64,000 nucleotides of DNA, taken from the NCBI RefSeq assembly GCF_039540575.1, contig NZ_BAABFC010000016.1, forward strand, positions 1-64,000, in the 5' to 3' direction. The notes below the pieces were generated by a model. It did not search any database and had not been told where the DNA came from. It saw only the letters and a list, made by a program, of their open reading frames with translations. Below, piece by piece: positions 35,749 through 43,920 of the stretch (position 1 is the first letter of the stretch; every line of letters starts with the position of its first letter). Source of the stretch: Pseudaeromonas paramecii (GTDB lineage: Bacteria > Pseudomonadota > Gammaproteobacteria > Enterobacterales > Aeromonadaceae). A program made the translations under genes and the position numbers.

Positions 35749-37755
35749 ATGAAACTAAAAATTGCCGATCTTTCCATCCTGCATCGGGTTTATCTGGGAT
35801 TTGCCGTCTTGATCGGCGTCCTGATTGCAGGCTCCTTATTCAATTTTGCCAGTCAGAACCAACTCAACAGTGCCTTGGCCTCGGTCACCAGCCGGGCAAC
35901 CCCCATGGTGTTGCTGGCCAGCAAGCTGGAGGTCAGCCTACTGAGTACCAACAAGCACCTCACCGATGTGCTGGCCGAGAAACGCCCCACAGCGTTGGAG
36001 GCACTAACCAAAGAGCTGCATGAATCCCGGGCAGCTTTCACCCAGGCCATGGACAGCTTCAAGCAGGAGTCGGAAAAACTGCCCTCCTTGCAACAGTTCG
36101 TGCCGGCACTGGAAAATGCCGGTATGGGTTATTTGAAAGATACCCAGACCCTGGCCGCCGATCGCGCCAACCTGCTCCAGTTGCTCAAGGAGACCAACAA
36201 GGCCAAGAGTCAGTTTCAGGTCAACGTGCCCCAATTCAGACAGCTGCAACAAGAAGAGATCGCGGACATTGAAGATGACTATGTGCTGACCCTGTTCCGC
36301 ACGCTGCAAGCCAAACAGGCCGCCATGGAGGTCTCCACACTGGATGCCCTCAATCAGGATAACCCCGCCCTCATTCTGGCGGCGCTGGAGCGCAATCGCA
36401 AAGGGTTGGCCGAGTATCAGAAGGCCATCAACGATCTGAAGGTGGAGCTGCCAGATTTGGAGAACAATCTGGGCCCCTATTTCATCAGCTTTATTCAAGA
36501 TGTCTCTGGCGAGAAGGGGCTGCTCAACCGTTATCTCCAGCTGGTGCAGCTGCAGGTCAGCCTGGAGCAGAAGGCCCGTGAAGCCAGCGCCCAGGTTGTG
36601 ACGGTGCAGGATCAACTGGCCCAGGTGCAGCAGATGGCCCAGGCCGTCATGCATAACAGCATCAAGGAAGCCAAAAGCACCCTGACCACAGGGCGGATTC
36701 AACTTATCGCGGGGGTCGCTCTGGCCATCGCCTTTGCCGTGGTGGTGGCCTTCGGTCTGGCACGCACCATCCGCCGACCGTTAAGTGAGCTGAGCTCGGT
36801 TCTCAAGGCCGTCACCGACGGTGACATGACCCGGGTGATCAACTACCGGAGCAACAACGAATTCGGGGTGTTGAGCCGCCAGGTGAACCTGCTGGTGGAA
36901 CAGATGCGCGATGTCTTGCGTCAGCTCTCCCAAGCCGCCAATCAGCTGAACCAGACGGCCCATGACAACCGCACCACCACTGAACGCTCCCGCAGCGAGC
37001 TGGAAATCCAGCGCCATGAGACCGCCAGTGTGGCAGCCGCCATGACCCAGATGGAAGCCTCGGTACGGGAAGTTGCCGCCGCCGCCCACCAGACCTTGGA
37101 ACAGGTGCTGGCGGTAGAAAAAGCCTCCGATGCTGGCCGCAACATCATGGCCACTAACATCTCCACCACCCATCAACTGGCCAACAAGCTGGAAGAAACC
37201 GGCACCGTCATCGGTCAGGTGAACAAGATGAGTGGCAACATAGGCAACATTCTGGATGTGATCCGCGGCATCGCCGAGCAGACCAACCTGTTGGCATTGA
37301 ACGCGGCCATTGAAGCCGCTCGGGCCGGTGAACATGGGCGCGGCTTTGCCGTGGTGGCCGATGAGGTGCGCACCCTGGCCCGCCGCACGGCGGACTCCAC
37401 CGCCGAGATCCACGCCATGATCGAAAACCTGCAGCAAGCGGTGCAAAAGGCGGTCAAGGTGATGAACGACTGCAGCAACGAGATGGAAGCCAGCGTCCAG
37501 CAAAGCTCCCATGCCAACAGCGCCATGGAGGAGATACAGGGCATCATCACCATGATCAGTGACATGTCCAGCCAGATCGCCTCGGCCGCCGAGCAGCAGC
37601 AGGCCACCAGCGCGGAGATCGCCGCCAACCTCAATCGCATCTCGGAGATCTCCGACTCCAACTACGAGGGGATCCAGGAAGTGGCTCATACCAGTTCCGC
37701 CCTGGATGAGCTGGCAGAGCGGCAACAATCCCTGGTACAGCGTTTCCGCTTCTGA
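35749..37755 (+). CDS. Methyl-accepting chemotaxis protein with a long helical periplasmic sensor
   Basis: 668 residues. One membrane helix near the N-terminus (about 13-33), a helical periplasmic domain of about 285 residues, a second helix (about 318-340), a HAMP domain, and the signalling domain with the hairpin tip IAEQTNLLALNAAIEAARAGE. The length and helical character of the sensor suggest the helical bimodular (HBM) class, which binds small organic acids in known cases; ligand unknown here. No C-terminal CheR/CheB pentapeptide. It ends in a bidirectional terminator. Confidence 0.93.
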   Translation: MKLKIADLSILHRVYLGFAVLIGVLIAGSLFNFASQNQLNSALASVTSRATPMVLLASKLEVSLLSTNKHLTDVLAEKRPTALEALTKELHESRAAFTQAMDSFKQESEKLPSLQQFVPALENAGMGYLKDTQTLAADRANLLQLLKETNKAKSQFQVNVPQFRQLQQEEIADIEDDYVLTLFRTLQAKQAAMEVSTLDALNQDNPALILAALERNRKGLAEYQKAINDLKVELPDLENNLGPYFISFIQDVSGEKGLLNRYLQLVQLQVSLEQKAREASAQVVTVQDQLAQVQQMAQAVMHNSIKEAKSTLTTGRIQLIAGVALAIAFAVVVAFGLARTIRRPLSELSSVLKAVTDGDMTRVINYRSNNEFGVLSRQVNLLVEQMRDVLRQLSQAANQLNQTAHDNRTTTERSRSELEIQRHETASVAAAMTQMEASVREVAAAAHQTLEQVLAVEKASDAGRNIMATNISTTHQLANKLEETGTVIGQVNKMSGNIGNILDVIRGIAEQTNLLALNAAIEAARAGEHGRGFAVVADEVRTLARRTADSTAEIHAMIENLQQAVQKAVKVMNDCSNEMEASVQQSSHANSAMEEIQGIITMISDMSSQIASAAEQQQATSAEIAANLNRISEISDSNYEGIQEVAHTSSALDELAERQQSLVQRFRF

Positions 37756-37774
37756 GTCACAAAGTCGCAGACAC

Positions 37775-37804
37775 AAAGGGCAGCCGATGGCTGCCCTTTT
37801 TTAT
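37775..37804. terminator. Bidirectional terminator after the chemoreceptor gene
   Basis: AAAGGGCAGCC and GGCTGCCCTTT form a stem with a GAT loop, followed by TTTTATTTTT on the plus strand. Confidence 0.88.
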
Positions 37805-37860
37805 TTTTGCCACTGTGGCTTGCTGTGGCGCCAGTCAGACGGCTCGCAGTCCTGCGAGAC

Positions 37861-38742
37861 TTAGGCCGGATAGTCCACGTAGGCACCTTTACCCACCCCT
37901 TCGTAGGCCACCACCCGCAAGGCCTTGCCAGATAGTTGAGGTCGCAGGGTACGGGCAATGTAATCGGCCAGTAGCTCCACCGTGGTATCGGTATCCACCA
38001 GCTCGCAATGTGCCGCCGGGATGGCCAGCTCGAAGTGCCCCTGGGGGGCGTCATAGGCAAAGCCGAGGTGCTCGCCGCCGATCTGCTGGCAAGCGATAGG
38101 GCTCAGGTTCAGAGTCTCTATCGGCACCCTATCTTCCTGACTGCCCAGATAGATGTCCTGCCAGCGCTGCGCCCATCGGGCTTCCAGCGCCGCATCCCGG
38201 CAGCCATCCACCCAGATCTCGATCATGGATCTGTGGCCATGGGCAATCCGCTGACAGTTGCCATCGTGTTTCTTCAGGCCGTGGCTGTAGTGGTAATAGG
38301 GGCTGACATGTTGCTCCGGGCGCAGGGTCAGCACCAGACCCTCAATGTTGCCGGGCAGCACCTTGGTCAGCAGGTCCAGCAGATAGGCGCCCACGCTCTG
38401 CTCATCCACTCGGCGGGCAGGCAACAGACAGAAGGCTTGTGCCGGACAATGCAGATGCAGGCTGCCCCGCTCACTGGCAAAGTCCAGCCAGATCCGATCT
38501 GCGTCGCCTTGGCTGATCTGGCAAGCCGGGTGGCCGGTAGGCACCAACAAACGATGGTCGACTTCCCCATCGATCACCGCCTTCACCTGTTTCTTCACCC
38601 GCGAAAAATCCAGCAGCATGCTCATCTCGTTGAGCGCGCCGCCTAGCTCGATATCCACCAGCCAGCTCTCCCCCACCAGACCCCGTTGCGGGCACAGGTA
38701 GGAGGCGTCTATCACGGTCAAGTCCCGGACAAATAGTTTCAT
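37861..38742 (-). CDS. Two-domain 6-pyruvoyl-tetrahydropterin synthase / QueD-like protein
   Basis: Starting at MKLFVRDLTVIDASYL (38742) it has 293 residues, over twice the length of QueD. The N-terminal half has a PTPS-like pattern (LVGESWLVDIELGGALNEMSMLLDF ... DHRLLVP in parts), and the C-terminal half has HYSHGLKKHDGNCQRIAHGHRS, a zinc-site-like His cluster. It is thus a tandem PTPS fold as found in other marine gammaproteobacteria, annotated as 6-carboxytetrahydropterin synthase, though activity in queuosine synthesis is not proven. The frame is open upstream to 38961, but that part is not conserved and overlaps the fragment on the other strand. Confidence 0.8.
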   Translation of the reverse strand: MKLFVRDLTVIDASYLCPQRGLVGESWLVDIELGGALNEMSMLLDFSRVKKQVKAVIDGEVDHRLLVPTGHPACQISQGDADRIWLDFASERGSLHLHCPAQAFCLLPARRVDEQSVGAYLLDLLTKVLPGNIEGLVLTLRPEQHVSPYYHYSHGLKKHDGNCQRIAHGHRSMIEIWVDGCRDAALEARWAQRWQDIYLGSQEDRVPIETLNLSPIACQQIGGEHLGFAYDAPQGHFELAIPAAHCELVDTDTTVELLADYIARTLRPQLSGKALRVVAYEGVGKGAYVDYPA

Positions 38743-38823
38743 GTTTCTTTCTGAACCCTTTACGTCATAGGCAGAGAGGTTTAGATACCCTGCACCGCTA
38801 CCGAACAAGAGGAACGGCAACTG

Positions 38824-38931
38824 ATGAATCTGCTGCTCATCAAGAATGCCCTGCTCGGCAACGAAGATACCATCTTCCCTGCCGATCTTCCCATAAAGGA
38901 CGGTCGCATCGGCAAGAAGCAGCCCCGGTGA
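38824..38931 (+). pseudogene. N-terminal fragment of an amidohydrolase (deaminase/hydantoinase type)
   Basis: A 35-codon frame with a good ribosome site (GAGGAA, eight bases before the ATG) reads MNLLLIKNALL ... PADLPIKDGRIGKK and then stops. The pattern (I/L)IKNA.L....DI.I.DGRI is the first beta-sandwich of cytosine-deaminase/dihydroorotase-type amidohydrolases. The rest of the enzyme is absent downstream, so this is a remnant. It is too short to call a family with certainty. Confidence 0.5.
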
Positions 38932-39305
38932 CGACAGCAAGCAGCGGGATGCCCAAGACAAACCTCAACTTCCGGAATGGTGATGACCAGATCCACGGCC
39001 ACTAAGCTGGCCAACCAATCCCGCGCTGCCAAGACCGACGGTACCAGCCCCCACGCAAATCGGGTGTCGCTGAGGCAGGTGTTGCCGCTAGGTGATGAAG
39101 TGACCAAACAGAACCCCTTGTATCAATGGCGGTGAGTCGCCGTATCAAGACAATGGCGGTAGCCGCCGGTCGCATCATAGGGGCAAGCGGCACAAATTCT
39201 GTACCATCCAGGGGCTAGCCTCAGCGAGTAATGGGGCCGGCGATGGCAGTTTAACCGCTGATTGCACACTAATTCAGCGAACGAGCAAATGTCGCCGTTA
39301 AGTGG
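38932..39305. other. Decayed or non-coding stretch before tRNA-Pro
   Basis: No intact gene. A plus-strand frame of about 50 codons (38980-39133, ending NPLYQWR-stop) could be the tail of a lost gene, but I do not recognise it. Two near-repeats of the word CAATGGCGGT occur at 39124-39133 and 39152-39161. Composition differs from the coding neighbours, consistent with gene loss beside a tRNA. Confidence 0.45.
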
Positions 39306-39334
39306 TTGACACCTTGGGGGCAGATCCCTAAACT
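39306..39334 (+). promoter_or_regulatory. Promoter of tRNA-Pro
   Basis: TTGACA and TAAACT with 17 bases between them, followed by a GC-rich discriminator (GCCCCCG) typical of stable-RNA promoters under stringent control. The expected start point is about 39341. Confidence 0.85.
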
Positions 39335-39376
39335 CTGCCCCCGTTGAGAGGCACAAAGGGCCTCGAAAACAACTCT

Positions 39377-39453
39377 CGGCGCGTAGCGCAGCCTGGTAGC
39401 GCACTGTCATGGGGTGTCAGGGGTCGGAGGTTCAAATCCTCTCGCGCCGACCA
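39377..39453 (+). tRNA. tRNA-Pro (anticodon GGG)
   Basis: A 77-base cloverleaf with encoded CCA. The acceptor arm CGGCGCG pairs with CGCGCCG, the T-arm contains GGTTCAAATCC, and the anticodon loop ATGGGGT gives GGG at 39411-39413, reading CCC/CCU. The D-arm and anticodon arm follow E. coli proL closely, including the T-T mismatch inside the anticodon stem. Confidence 0.97.
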
Positions 39454-39465
39454 AATAACCCTCAG

Positions 39466-39496
39466 AAAAGCCTAGCGATTTCGCTAGGCTTTTTTG
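39466..39496 (+). terminator. Terminator of tRNA-Pro
   Basis: AAAAGCCTAGCGA and TCGCTAGGCTTTT form a stem with a TT loop and a T-run. Confidence 0.9.
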
Positions 39497-39581
39497 TTTT
39501 CTGCACCGGACGAAACCGGCATGGCTCGGGTCATCTGTGATCGCTTATCGACCATTCAGGCCCGACCGCCGTCCGCCCCAT

Positions 39582-39611
39582 AAAAAAGTAAGGGTGGCCA
39601 ATGGCCACCCT
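39582..39611 (-). terminator. Minus-strand terminator without an evident gene
   Basis: AGGGTGGCC and GGCCACCCT (39591-39611) form a perfect stem with a three-base loop, and on the minus strand it is followed by TACTTTTTTA. No minus-strand gene ends here: the nearest same-strand coding region on the right is beyond 40390. It may end an unannotated small transcript. Confidence 0.55.
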
Positions 39612-39895
39612 GGCTAACGCACAGCATTCGACAGAACAAGATCTATCTTAAATTGGGCAAAAACCCGCCGTTAGCCAGATCAATTCTACGGGATATGTGG
39701 TATCTCGTCTGCTGGATAAAACCCAAGATGTCATAACTGACACTTTCGTCTGAAAATCGAAACGGCTTCGTTTCGCTTCGGACTCATCCTCCGCCGCTCC
39801 CCTTGATATTTGTGAGAGAGATCGTTTCCTCTACCCGACCGGATCCTTAGACTAGCTCTGGTACCGATTTCATAATCCGCATTCAGGGACAGATC
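39612..39895. other. Non-coding leader region upstream of an orphan gene
   Basis: No coding signal. It contains the palindrome TGTCA-TAAC-TGACA at 39729-39742, a possible regulator site about 155 bases upstream of the gene at 39896. Less GC-rich than flanking genes. Confidence 0.45.
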
Positions 39896-40375
39896 ATGTT
39901 TTCGTTTAAACCCGCCCTTGCCAGCCTCTACGAGAAATACGGCGCCAGCGCCGAGGATGCCAGACTGGTCAATGCCCTGTTTGGCCAACGTTTTGCCGAG
40001 TTAGCCCAGCAGCTGCGCCGTACCGGCGCCGGCGATGATGCCAAGCCACTAGCCGCCGTGCAGATCGCCGACGATGCCTTCTTCGCTACCCGGGATCATC
40101 CCGACGGCGTGCAGTGGACCTTCATCAATGAGCGCGAAGAGTTCAACAACCAGTTAGCCGCCACGCGAGCCGCCGGGCTCTGCGCTGTTGCCCTTTACAC
40201 CCACTATTTTCGCCAGGATATCTGGCAGCAGTATTGCGAGGCCTACGAGGTCTTCTTGCTCGAGGCGCAACGGCAGGGCCACAAACAGGGGCTTCCCCTT
40301 GATTTGGATGAGTGGCTGCTACCTTTTTGCAAGGGTGCCGCCATCATCAGTGGTGCCCTGACGGTCACGGCGTGA
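39896..40375 (+). CDS. Hypothetical protein of unknown family
   Basis: Not recognised. 159 residues, soluble, rather acidic, with a mostly helical pattern (KPALASLYEKYGASAEDARLV, FNNQLAATRAAGLCAVALY). No signal peptide and no cysteine motif. The ATG is preceded by CAGGGACAG, a moderate ribosome site. It lies between tRNA-Pro and the GGDEF gene, close to nifBQ, but nothing in the sequence ties it to nitrogen fixation. Codon use resembles the neighbouring genes, supporting a real gene. Confidence 0.65.
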   Translation: MFSFKPALASLYEKYGASAEDARLVNALFGQRFAELAQQLRRTGAGDDAKPLAAVQIADDAFFATRDHPDGVQWTFINEREEFNNQLAATRAAGLCAVALYTHYFRQDIWQQYCEAYEVFLLEAQRQGHKQGLPLDLDEWLLPFCKGAAIISGALTVTA

Positions 40376-40389
40376 TCCACGCCAGCTCA

Positions 40390-41457
40390 TCAAGGGTGAC
40401 TGACACTGCAATTACGGCTGAGCTTGGCTTGGTACAGATACTGATCCGCGCGGCTAATCAAGCTCTCGCCCGTCTCCCCCGGCCGTAACTGGGCTACCCC
40501 CATGCTGACCGTCAAGCGAACCGCCTGGGTGAACGCCTCGGCGGCCAACCCCTCCCGCAGGCGCTCCGCCAGGCCCCAGGCTTCTTCGCGCCGCGTGCGG
40601 GGCAGCAGCAGGATAAACTCCTCGCCCCCCCAGCGGGCGAAGGTGTCGGTTTGCCGCATCCGCGCCGTCACCCAACGGGCGAGCCCCACCAGCACCTGAT
40701 CCCCCACCGGATGGCCATACTGGTCATTGATCCGCTTGAAATAATCGATATCGAAGATGAGCAGACACAAGGGCTTGAGCCCCTGACCGGATTTTTCCAG
40801 CTCGTCGGCCAACACCGCCTCGAATTTGCGGCGGTTGTATAGCTCAGTCAGGCTGTCATGGGTCGACAACCGGGTGATCTCGGCCAACTGGGTTCGTAAC
40901 AGGGCATTAGCCCGCTCCAATTCCCGCGTTCGCCGACGCACCAGGTTCTCCAGCTGCAGGTTGAGGTTCTCCAACTGGAATGATTTATGCCTTAGCGCCA
41001 GCTCGGCCAGCTTGCGCTTGTGGACATCCTTGAGGCTACCAATGACCCGCAAGGGGCTAACACGCTCCCCCTGGGTGACCCAAAAGGCCTCATCCTCCAC
41101 CCACAGATAGCGTCCATCGGCCAGTTTGCAGCGAAACTCCGCCACGCAGGTTCCCTGACCACGCTGCAAAAACTCGGAAAACAGGCGTGCCACCCGCTCC
41201 CTATCCTCGGGGTGAATGAGCCTTAAAAAGCCCTCCGGCGTATCCGGAACCGCCTCGGCGGCATAACCCAACATGCGGTAAAAACCCGGACTGCGCCAGA
41301 CGCGGCCACTGGCCAGATCCCAATCCCAAAATCCCTCTTCCAAGATGCCCATGGCCAGCTCTAGGGTGTGCAATCGCTGCCGCAGAAACAGCAATTCATC
41401 CTCGGCAGCAGGGTCCGGCAAGGAGACATCAGGCAGGGGTGGCGGAATGTGGGACAT
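40390..41457 (-). CDS. PAS-domain diguanylate cyclase
   Basis: 355 residues. A PAS/PAC sensor (about 35-150, with GFWDWDLASGRVWRSPGFY) is followed by a coiled coil (about 155-195) and a GGDEF domain with the catalytic motif GGEEF at 277-281. The product-inhibition site RQTD (268-271) sits five residues upstream, as required for an I-site. The enzyme should make c-di-GMP from two GTP in response to a signal at the PAS domain. No partner gene is adjacent; it precedes nothing on its strand. Confidence 0.93.
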   Translation of the reverse strand: MSHIPPPLPDVSLPDPAAEDELLFLRQRLHTLELAMGILEEGFWDWDLASGRVWRSPGFYRMLGYAAEAVPDTPEGFLRLIHPEDRERVARLFSEFLQRGQGTCVAEFRCKLADGRYLWVEDEAFWVTQGERVSPLRVIGSLKDVHKRKLAELALRHKSFQLENLNLQLENLVRRRTRELERANALLRTQLAEITRLSTHDSLTELYNRRKFEAVLADELEKSGQGLKPLCLLIFDIDYFKRINDQYGHPVGDQVLVGLARWVTARMRQTDTFARWGGEEFILLLPRTRREEAWGLAERLREGLAAEAFTQAVRLTVSMGVAQLRPGETGESLISRADQYLYQAKLSRNCSVSHP

Positions 41458-41504
41458 AGAGCCAGCCAGGGCTAAGGGTTCACCCTAATGGTAGTCGCTG
41501 AGCC

Positions 41505-42020
41505 CTATTCAAAACAGGCGGCGCGCTCAGGGCACTCGTCACAGCTGGGGGCGCGGCAAACATACTCGCCTCCGGCCTGGCACAGTTGACGATAGAAGAA
41601 CTTCTTCCAGCGCATCTGCTGGACGTTGAGCCGCTCCAGACTGGGAAAGCAATCTTGCATCAAGCGCTTGAGATCCGGCCTGCATGCCAGCCCCAGATCC
41701 TCCCACAGGTGATGAAAACCCAAGGCCCCGGCGGCCAGGATCTCCGCCAGGGGCGCAGCCCCCGGCGCAGCATGGCCCAGCAGCAGATCCCGGATCTGCT
41801 GCCATTCATGTTGGCGCATGGCCAGCAACTCGGCCCGCAGCTGCATGGCGGCGAGGGCAGGCCCCGCCGGCTGCCAGCTGGCCAGTGCGGGATCGCTGGC
41901 CAACAGGCGGTTAAACAGGGCGGCATCCAGCCCCATATACAGCGGCAAGGCCGCCCGCCCCGCCACGAAGGCCTGCAGCAGATGATGGAGCCAGTGCGAC
42001 ACCTCCCTGGCCGGGTCCAT
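41505..42020 (-). CDS. nifQ: Nitrogenase molybdenum-donor protein NifQ
   Basis: 171 residues from the ATG at 42020, which overlaps the nifB stop by one base (TGATG). The C-terminus has the NifQ cysteine motif C155-x4-C160-x2-C163-x5-C169, which carries a Mo-Fe-S cluster and donates molybdenum for FeMo-cofactor. A longer frame starting at 42074 lies inside nifB and is not preferred. Co-transcribed with nifB from the sigma-54 promoter at 43483-43498. Confidence 0.92.
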   Translation of the reverse strand: MDPAREVSHWLHHLLQAFVAGRAALPLYMGLDAALFNRLLASDPALASWQPAGPALAAMQLRAELLAMRQHEWQQIRDLLLGHAAPGAAPLAEILAAGALGFHHLWEDLGLACRPDLKRLMQDCFPSLERLNVQQMRWKKFFYRQLCQAGGEYVCRAPSCDECPERAACFE

Positions 42021-43441
42021 CAGGCCACCCCGCGGCGCCGAGGTTGTGCCAGCTTGGGCAGCTGTTGCCACCATTGCGCCAGCGCCTCATGCACCGGCTG
42101 CCAGGCATACTCCACCACCGGCTGAATACCGGCTTGCTCCAGCTTCTCCCAGGGCTCCAGCCCCAGGCGAGCGCAGAACACGGCATCCATGTCCTCCAGC
42201 AACCCCAGCAGTTGGGCGAAGCGATCTTCGCCTTCGTCACACTCATCGGGCCCCTGGCAGTACACGGGCGTCAGTCGCTCACCCACCCGGACTACGCCTT
42301 CGGAGCTGACACTGTAGATGTGGAAACGCTTGGCATGACCAAAGTGCAGATCCACCAGGTTGCCCCCCTCGCTGGCGACGGCCACCAGCTTGGCGCCTTC
42401 TTCCTCAGAGGCCCCCTGACTGGCGATGGCCGCCTGCAACAAGGTGCGCCGCTGCATGGTGGTCTGATACGGCTCGCTGCGCTCCGGCAGCTGGTTCAGA
42501 TTGAACTCCTGGCTGCGATCCTCACCCAACATGCCCACCGCATCGGCGCGGCACTGCTGGCAGTGGGCCATCTGCGGCATATGGGCACCACACAGCTCAC
42601 GGATCTGGGTCAGTTCGTAATCCAGCGGCTCCCGCTGGCCGTTCAGGCCAAAGTGCGTGCCATGTTCCGGCTTGGCAATCAGCGGCATTATGTTGTGCAA
42701 GAAGGCACCGGCCTGCCGCACCGCCTCGCTGACTTCCAGCAGGTGCACATCGTTGATGCCGGGGATCAAGACCGAGTTGATCTTTACCAATACGCCCCGC
42801 TCAATGAGCTTGCTGATGCCTTCCAGCTGCTGGTCGATGAGCAGCTGGGCCCCTTCTTTGCCGTAGTAGCGCTCGCCGTCATAATCCACCCAGGCGTAGA
42901 TCTGCTCCGACACCCGGGCATCAATGGCATTCAAGGTCACGGTGACATGATCCACACCCAGCTCCACCAACTGATCCACCGACTGGGGCAGCATGAGGCC
43001 ATTGGTGGAGACACACAGCTTCACATCCGGCAACTGGCTGCGCAGCCCCTCCAGGGTATTGAAGGTGCGACCCAGATTGGCCAAGGGATCGCCAGGGCCG
43101 GCGATGCCGATGACCGATAACTGCGGGATGGCGGCCGCCACCGCCTTGGCCTTACGAATGGCCTCCTGGGGGGAGATCAGCTCGGACACCACACCGGGGC
43201 GGGACTCGTTGGCACAGTCAAACTTGCGGTTGCAATAGTTGCATTGCACGTTACAGGCCGGCGCCACCGCCAGGTGCATGCGGGCATATTTATGATGGGC
43301 TCCAGGGGAATAGCAGGGATGCTGTGCCACCTTGTCGGCCTGCGCCCGGGTGAACTGAGTGGGGCGAGCCGATGATCCGCAGCCCCCCTTGCTGCCGCTG
43401 CCGCTGCAGCCGCCTTGATTGATACCAGTCGATGCCTTCAT
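42020..43441 (-). CDS. nifB: Nitrogenase cofactor biosynthesis protein NifB
   Basis: Radical SAM enzyme that makes NifB-co (8Fe-9S-C), the precursor of FeMo-cofactor. 473 residues: a Gly/Ser/Cys-rich tail, the SAM motif C63-x3-C67-x2-C70 in ACNVQCNYC, the radical SAM barrel, and a C-terminal NifX/NafY-like carrier domain (about 355-460). Cysteines following the SAM motif (DCANES) match NifB. Preceded by a NifA-type upstream site and a -24/-12 promoter. nifQ follows directly. fdxN, often next to nifB, is absent. Confidence 0.97.
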   Translation of the reverse strand: MKASTGINQGGCSGSGSKGGCGSSARPTQFTRAQADKVAQHPCYSPGAHHKYARMHLAVAPACNVQCNYCNRKFDCANESRPGVVSELISPQEAIRKAKAVAAAIPQLSVIGIAGPGDPLANLGRTFNTLEGLRSQLPDVKLCVSTNGLMLPQSVDQLVELGVDHVTVTLNAIDARVSEQIYAWVDYDGERYYGKEGAQLLIDQQLEGISKLIERGVLVKINSVLIPGINDVHLLEVSEAVRQAGAFLHNIMPLIAKPEHGTHFGLNGQREPLDYELTQIRELCGAHMPQMAHCQQCRADAVGMLGEDRSQEFNLNQLPERSEPYQTTMQRRTLLQAAIASQGASEEEGAKLVAVASEGGNLVDLHFGHAKRFHIYSVSSEGVVRVGERLTPVYCQGPDECDEGEDRFAQLLGLLEDMDAVFCARLGLEPWEKLEQAGIQPVVEYAWQPVHEALAQWWQQLPKLAQPRRRGVA

Positions 43442-43482
43442 GTGACTCCGCCTTAATCCCTTAGGGTCGATGACTGGGCAGG

Positions 43483-43498
43483 TGCAAGAGTCAAACCA
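43483..43498 (-). promoter_or_regulatory. Sigma-54 (-24/-12) promoter of nifBQ
   Basis: On the minus strand TGGTTTGACTCTTGCA has GG and GC separated by ten bases and the TTGCA box of sigma-54 promoters. It lies 42 bases before the nifB start codon. Confidence 0.82.
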
Positions 43499-43592
43499 GT
43501 GAGAGCCAGATGATTTACTCCTTTATTTTCATGAAATTAGCCTTGAGTGCTCCCGCCGGCTGGCCGCAAGTGTCAGACAAGCCCCTCAACAA

Positions 43593-43608
43593 TGTGACAA
43601 ACCCCACA
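43593..43608. promoter_or_regulatory. NifA upstream activator site for nifB
   Basis: TGT-N10-ACA (TGTGACAAACCCCACA), the NifA binding consensus, about 95 bases upstream of the nifB -24 box, within the usual range for looping activation. The intervening DNA (43510-43550) is AT-rich and could bind IHF. Confidence 0.75.
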
Positions 43609-43783
43609 CATGGCCGGCCAGGGAGACGCCCCCACCGCCAAGCGAAAGCCCGCTCGACAGCAATGGGAGACAAAAATAGCTGAAGCATCGGCAGAGACAT
43701 ACAGAAAAAGGGAAGCGAGACGGGTAAAAAGTTGCAGTGGCGTTATGGGTTTGTACCGGTAACGTAAAGTAAATGCCCCGTAA

Positions 43784-43864
43784 TGGAATGTTTCAAAGAA
43801 TCTTAAAAATAAAACCGTGAAACTGGTTTCGACGGTGATCAATTTCAAACAATCTCTGTATAAT
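43784..43864 (+). promoter_or_regulatory. pykF promoter with Cra-like sites
   Basis: A TATAAT box lies at 43859-43864, about 57 bases before the pykF start; the -35 is poor (TGATCA with a 17-base spacer). TGGAATGTTTCA (43784-43795) matches the Cra consensus TGAAACGTTTCA at 10 of 12 positions, and GAAAC-TG-GTTTC (43819-43830) is a second imperfect palindrome. Cra represses pykF in E. coli. Confidence 0.55.
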
Positions 43865-43920
43865 GCGCCCCAGCTTACAGTTTCGCATAAATCTTGTTTC
43901 TCATTTGGAGACCTTTGTCC

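Noticed and set aside
38743..38961. Upstream extension of the PTPS-like gene
   Set aside because: Unconserved 73 residues opposite the amidohydrolase fragment; MKLFVRDL at 38742 matches family N-termini.
39612..39742. Sigma-54-like matches (GG-N10-GC) upstream of the orphan gene
   Set aside because: Weak -12 boxes, far from the start codon, and no TGT-N10-ACA site nearby.
39731..39988. An 85-codon minus-strand frame near the orphan gene
   Set aside because: Overlaps the start of the plus-strand gene and has no ribosome site or family match.
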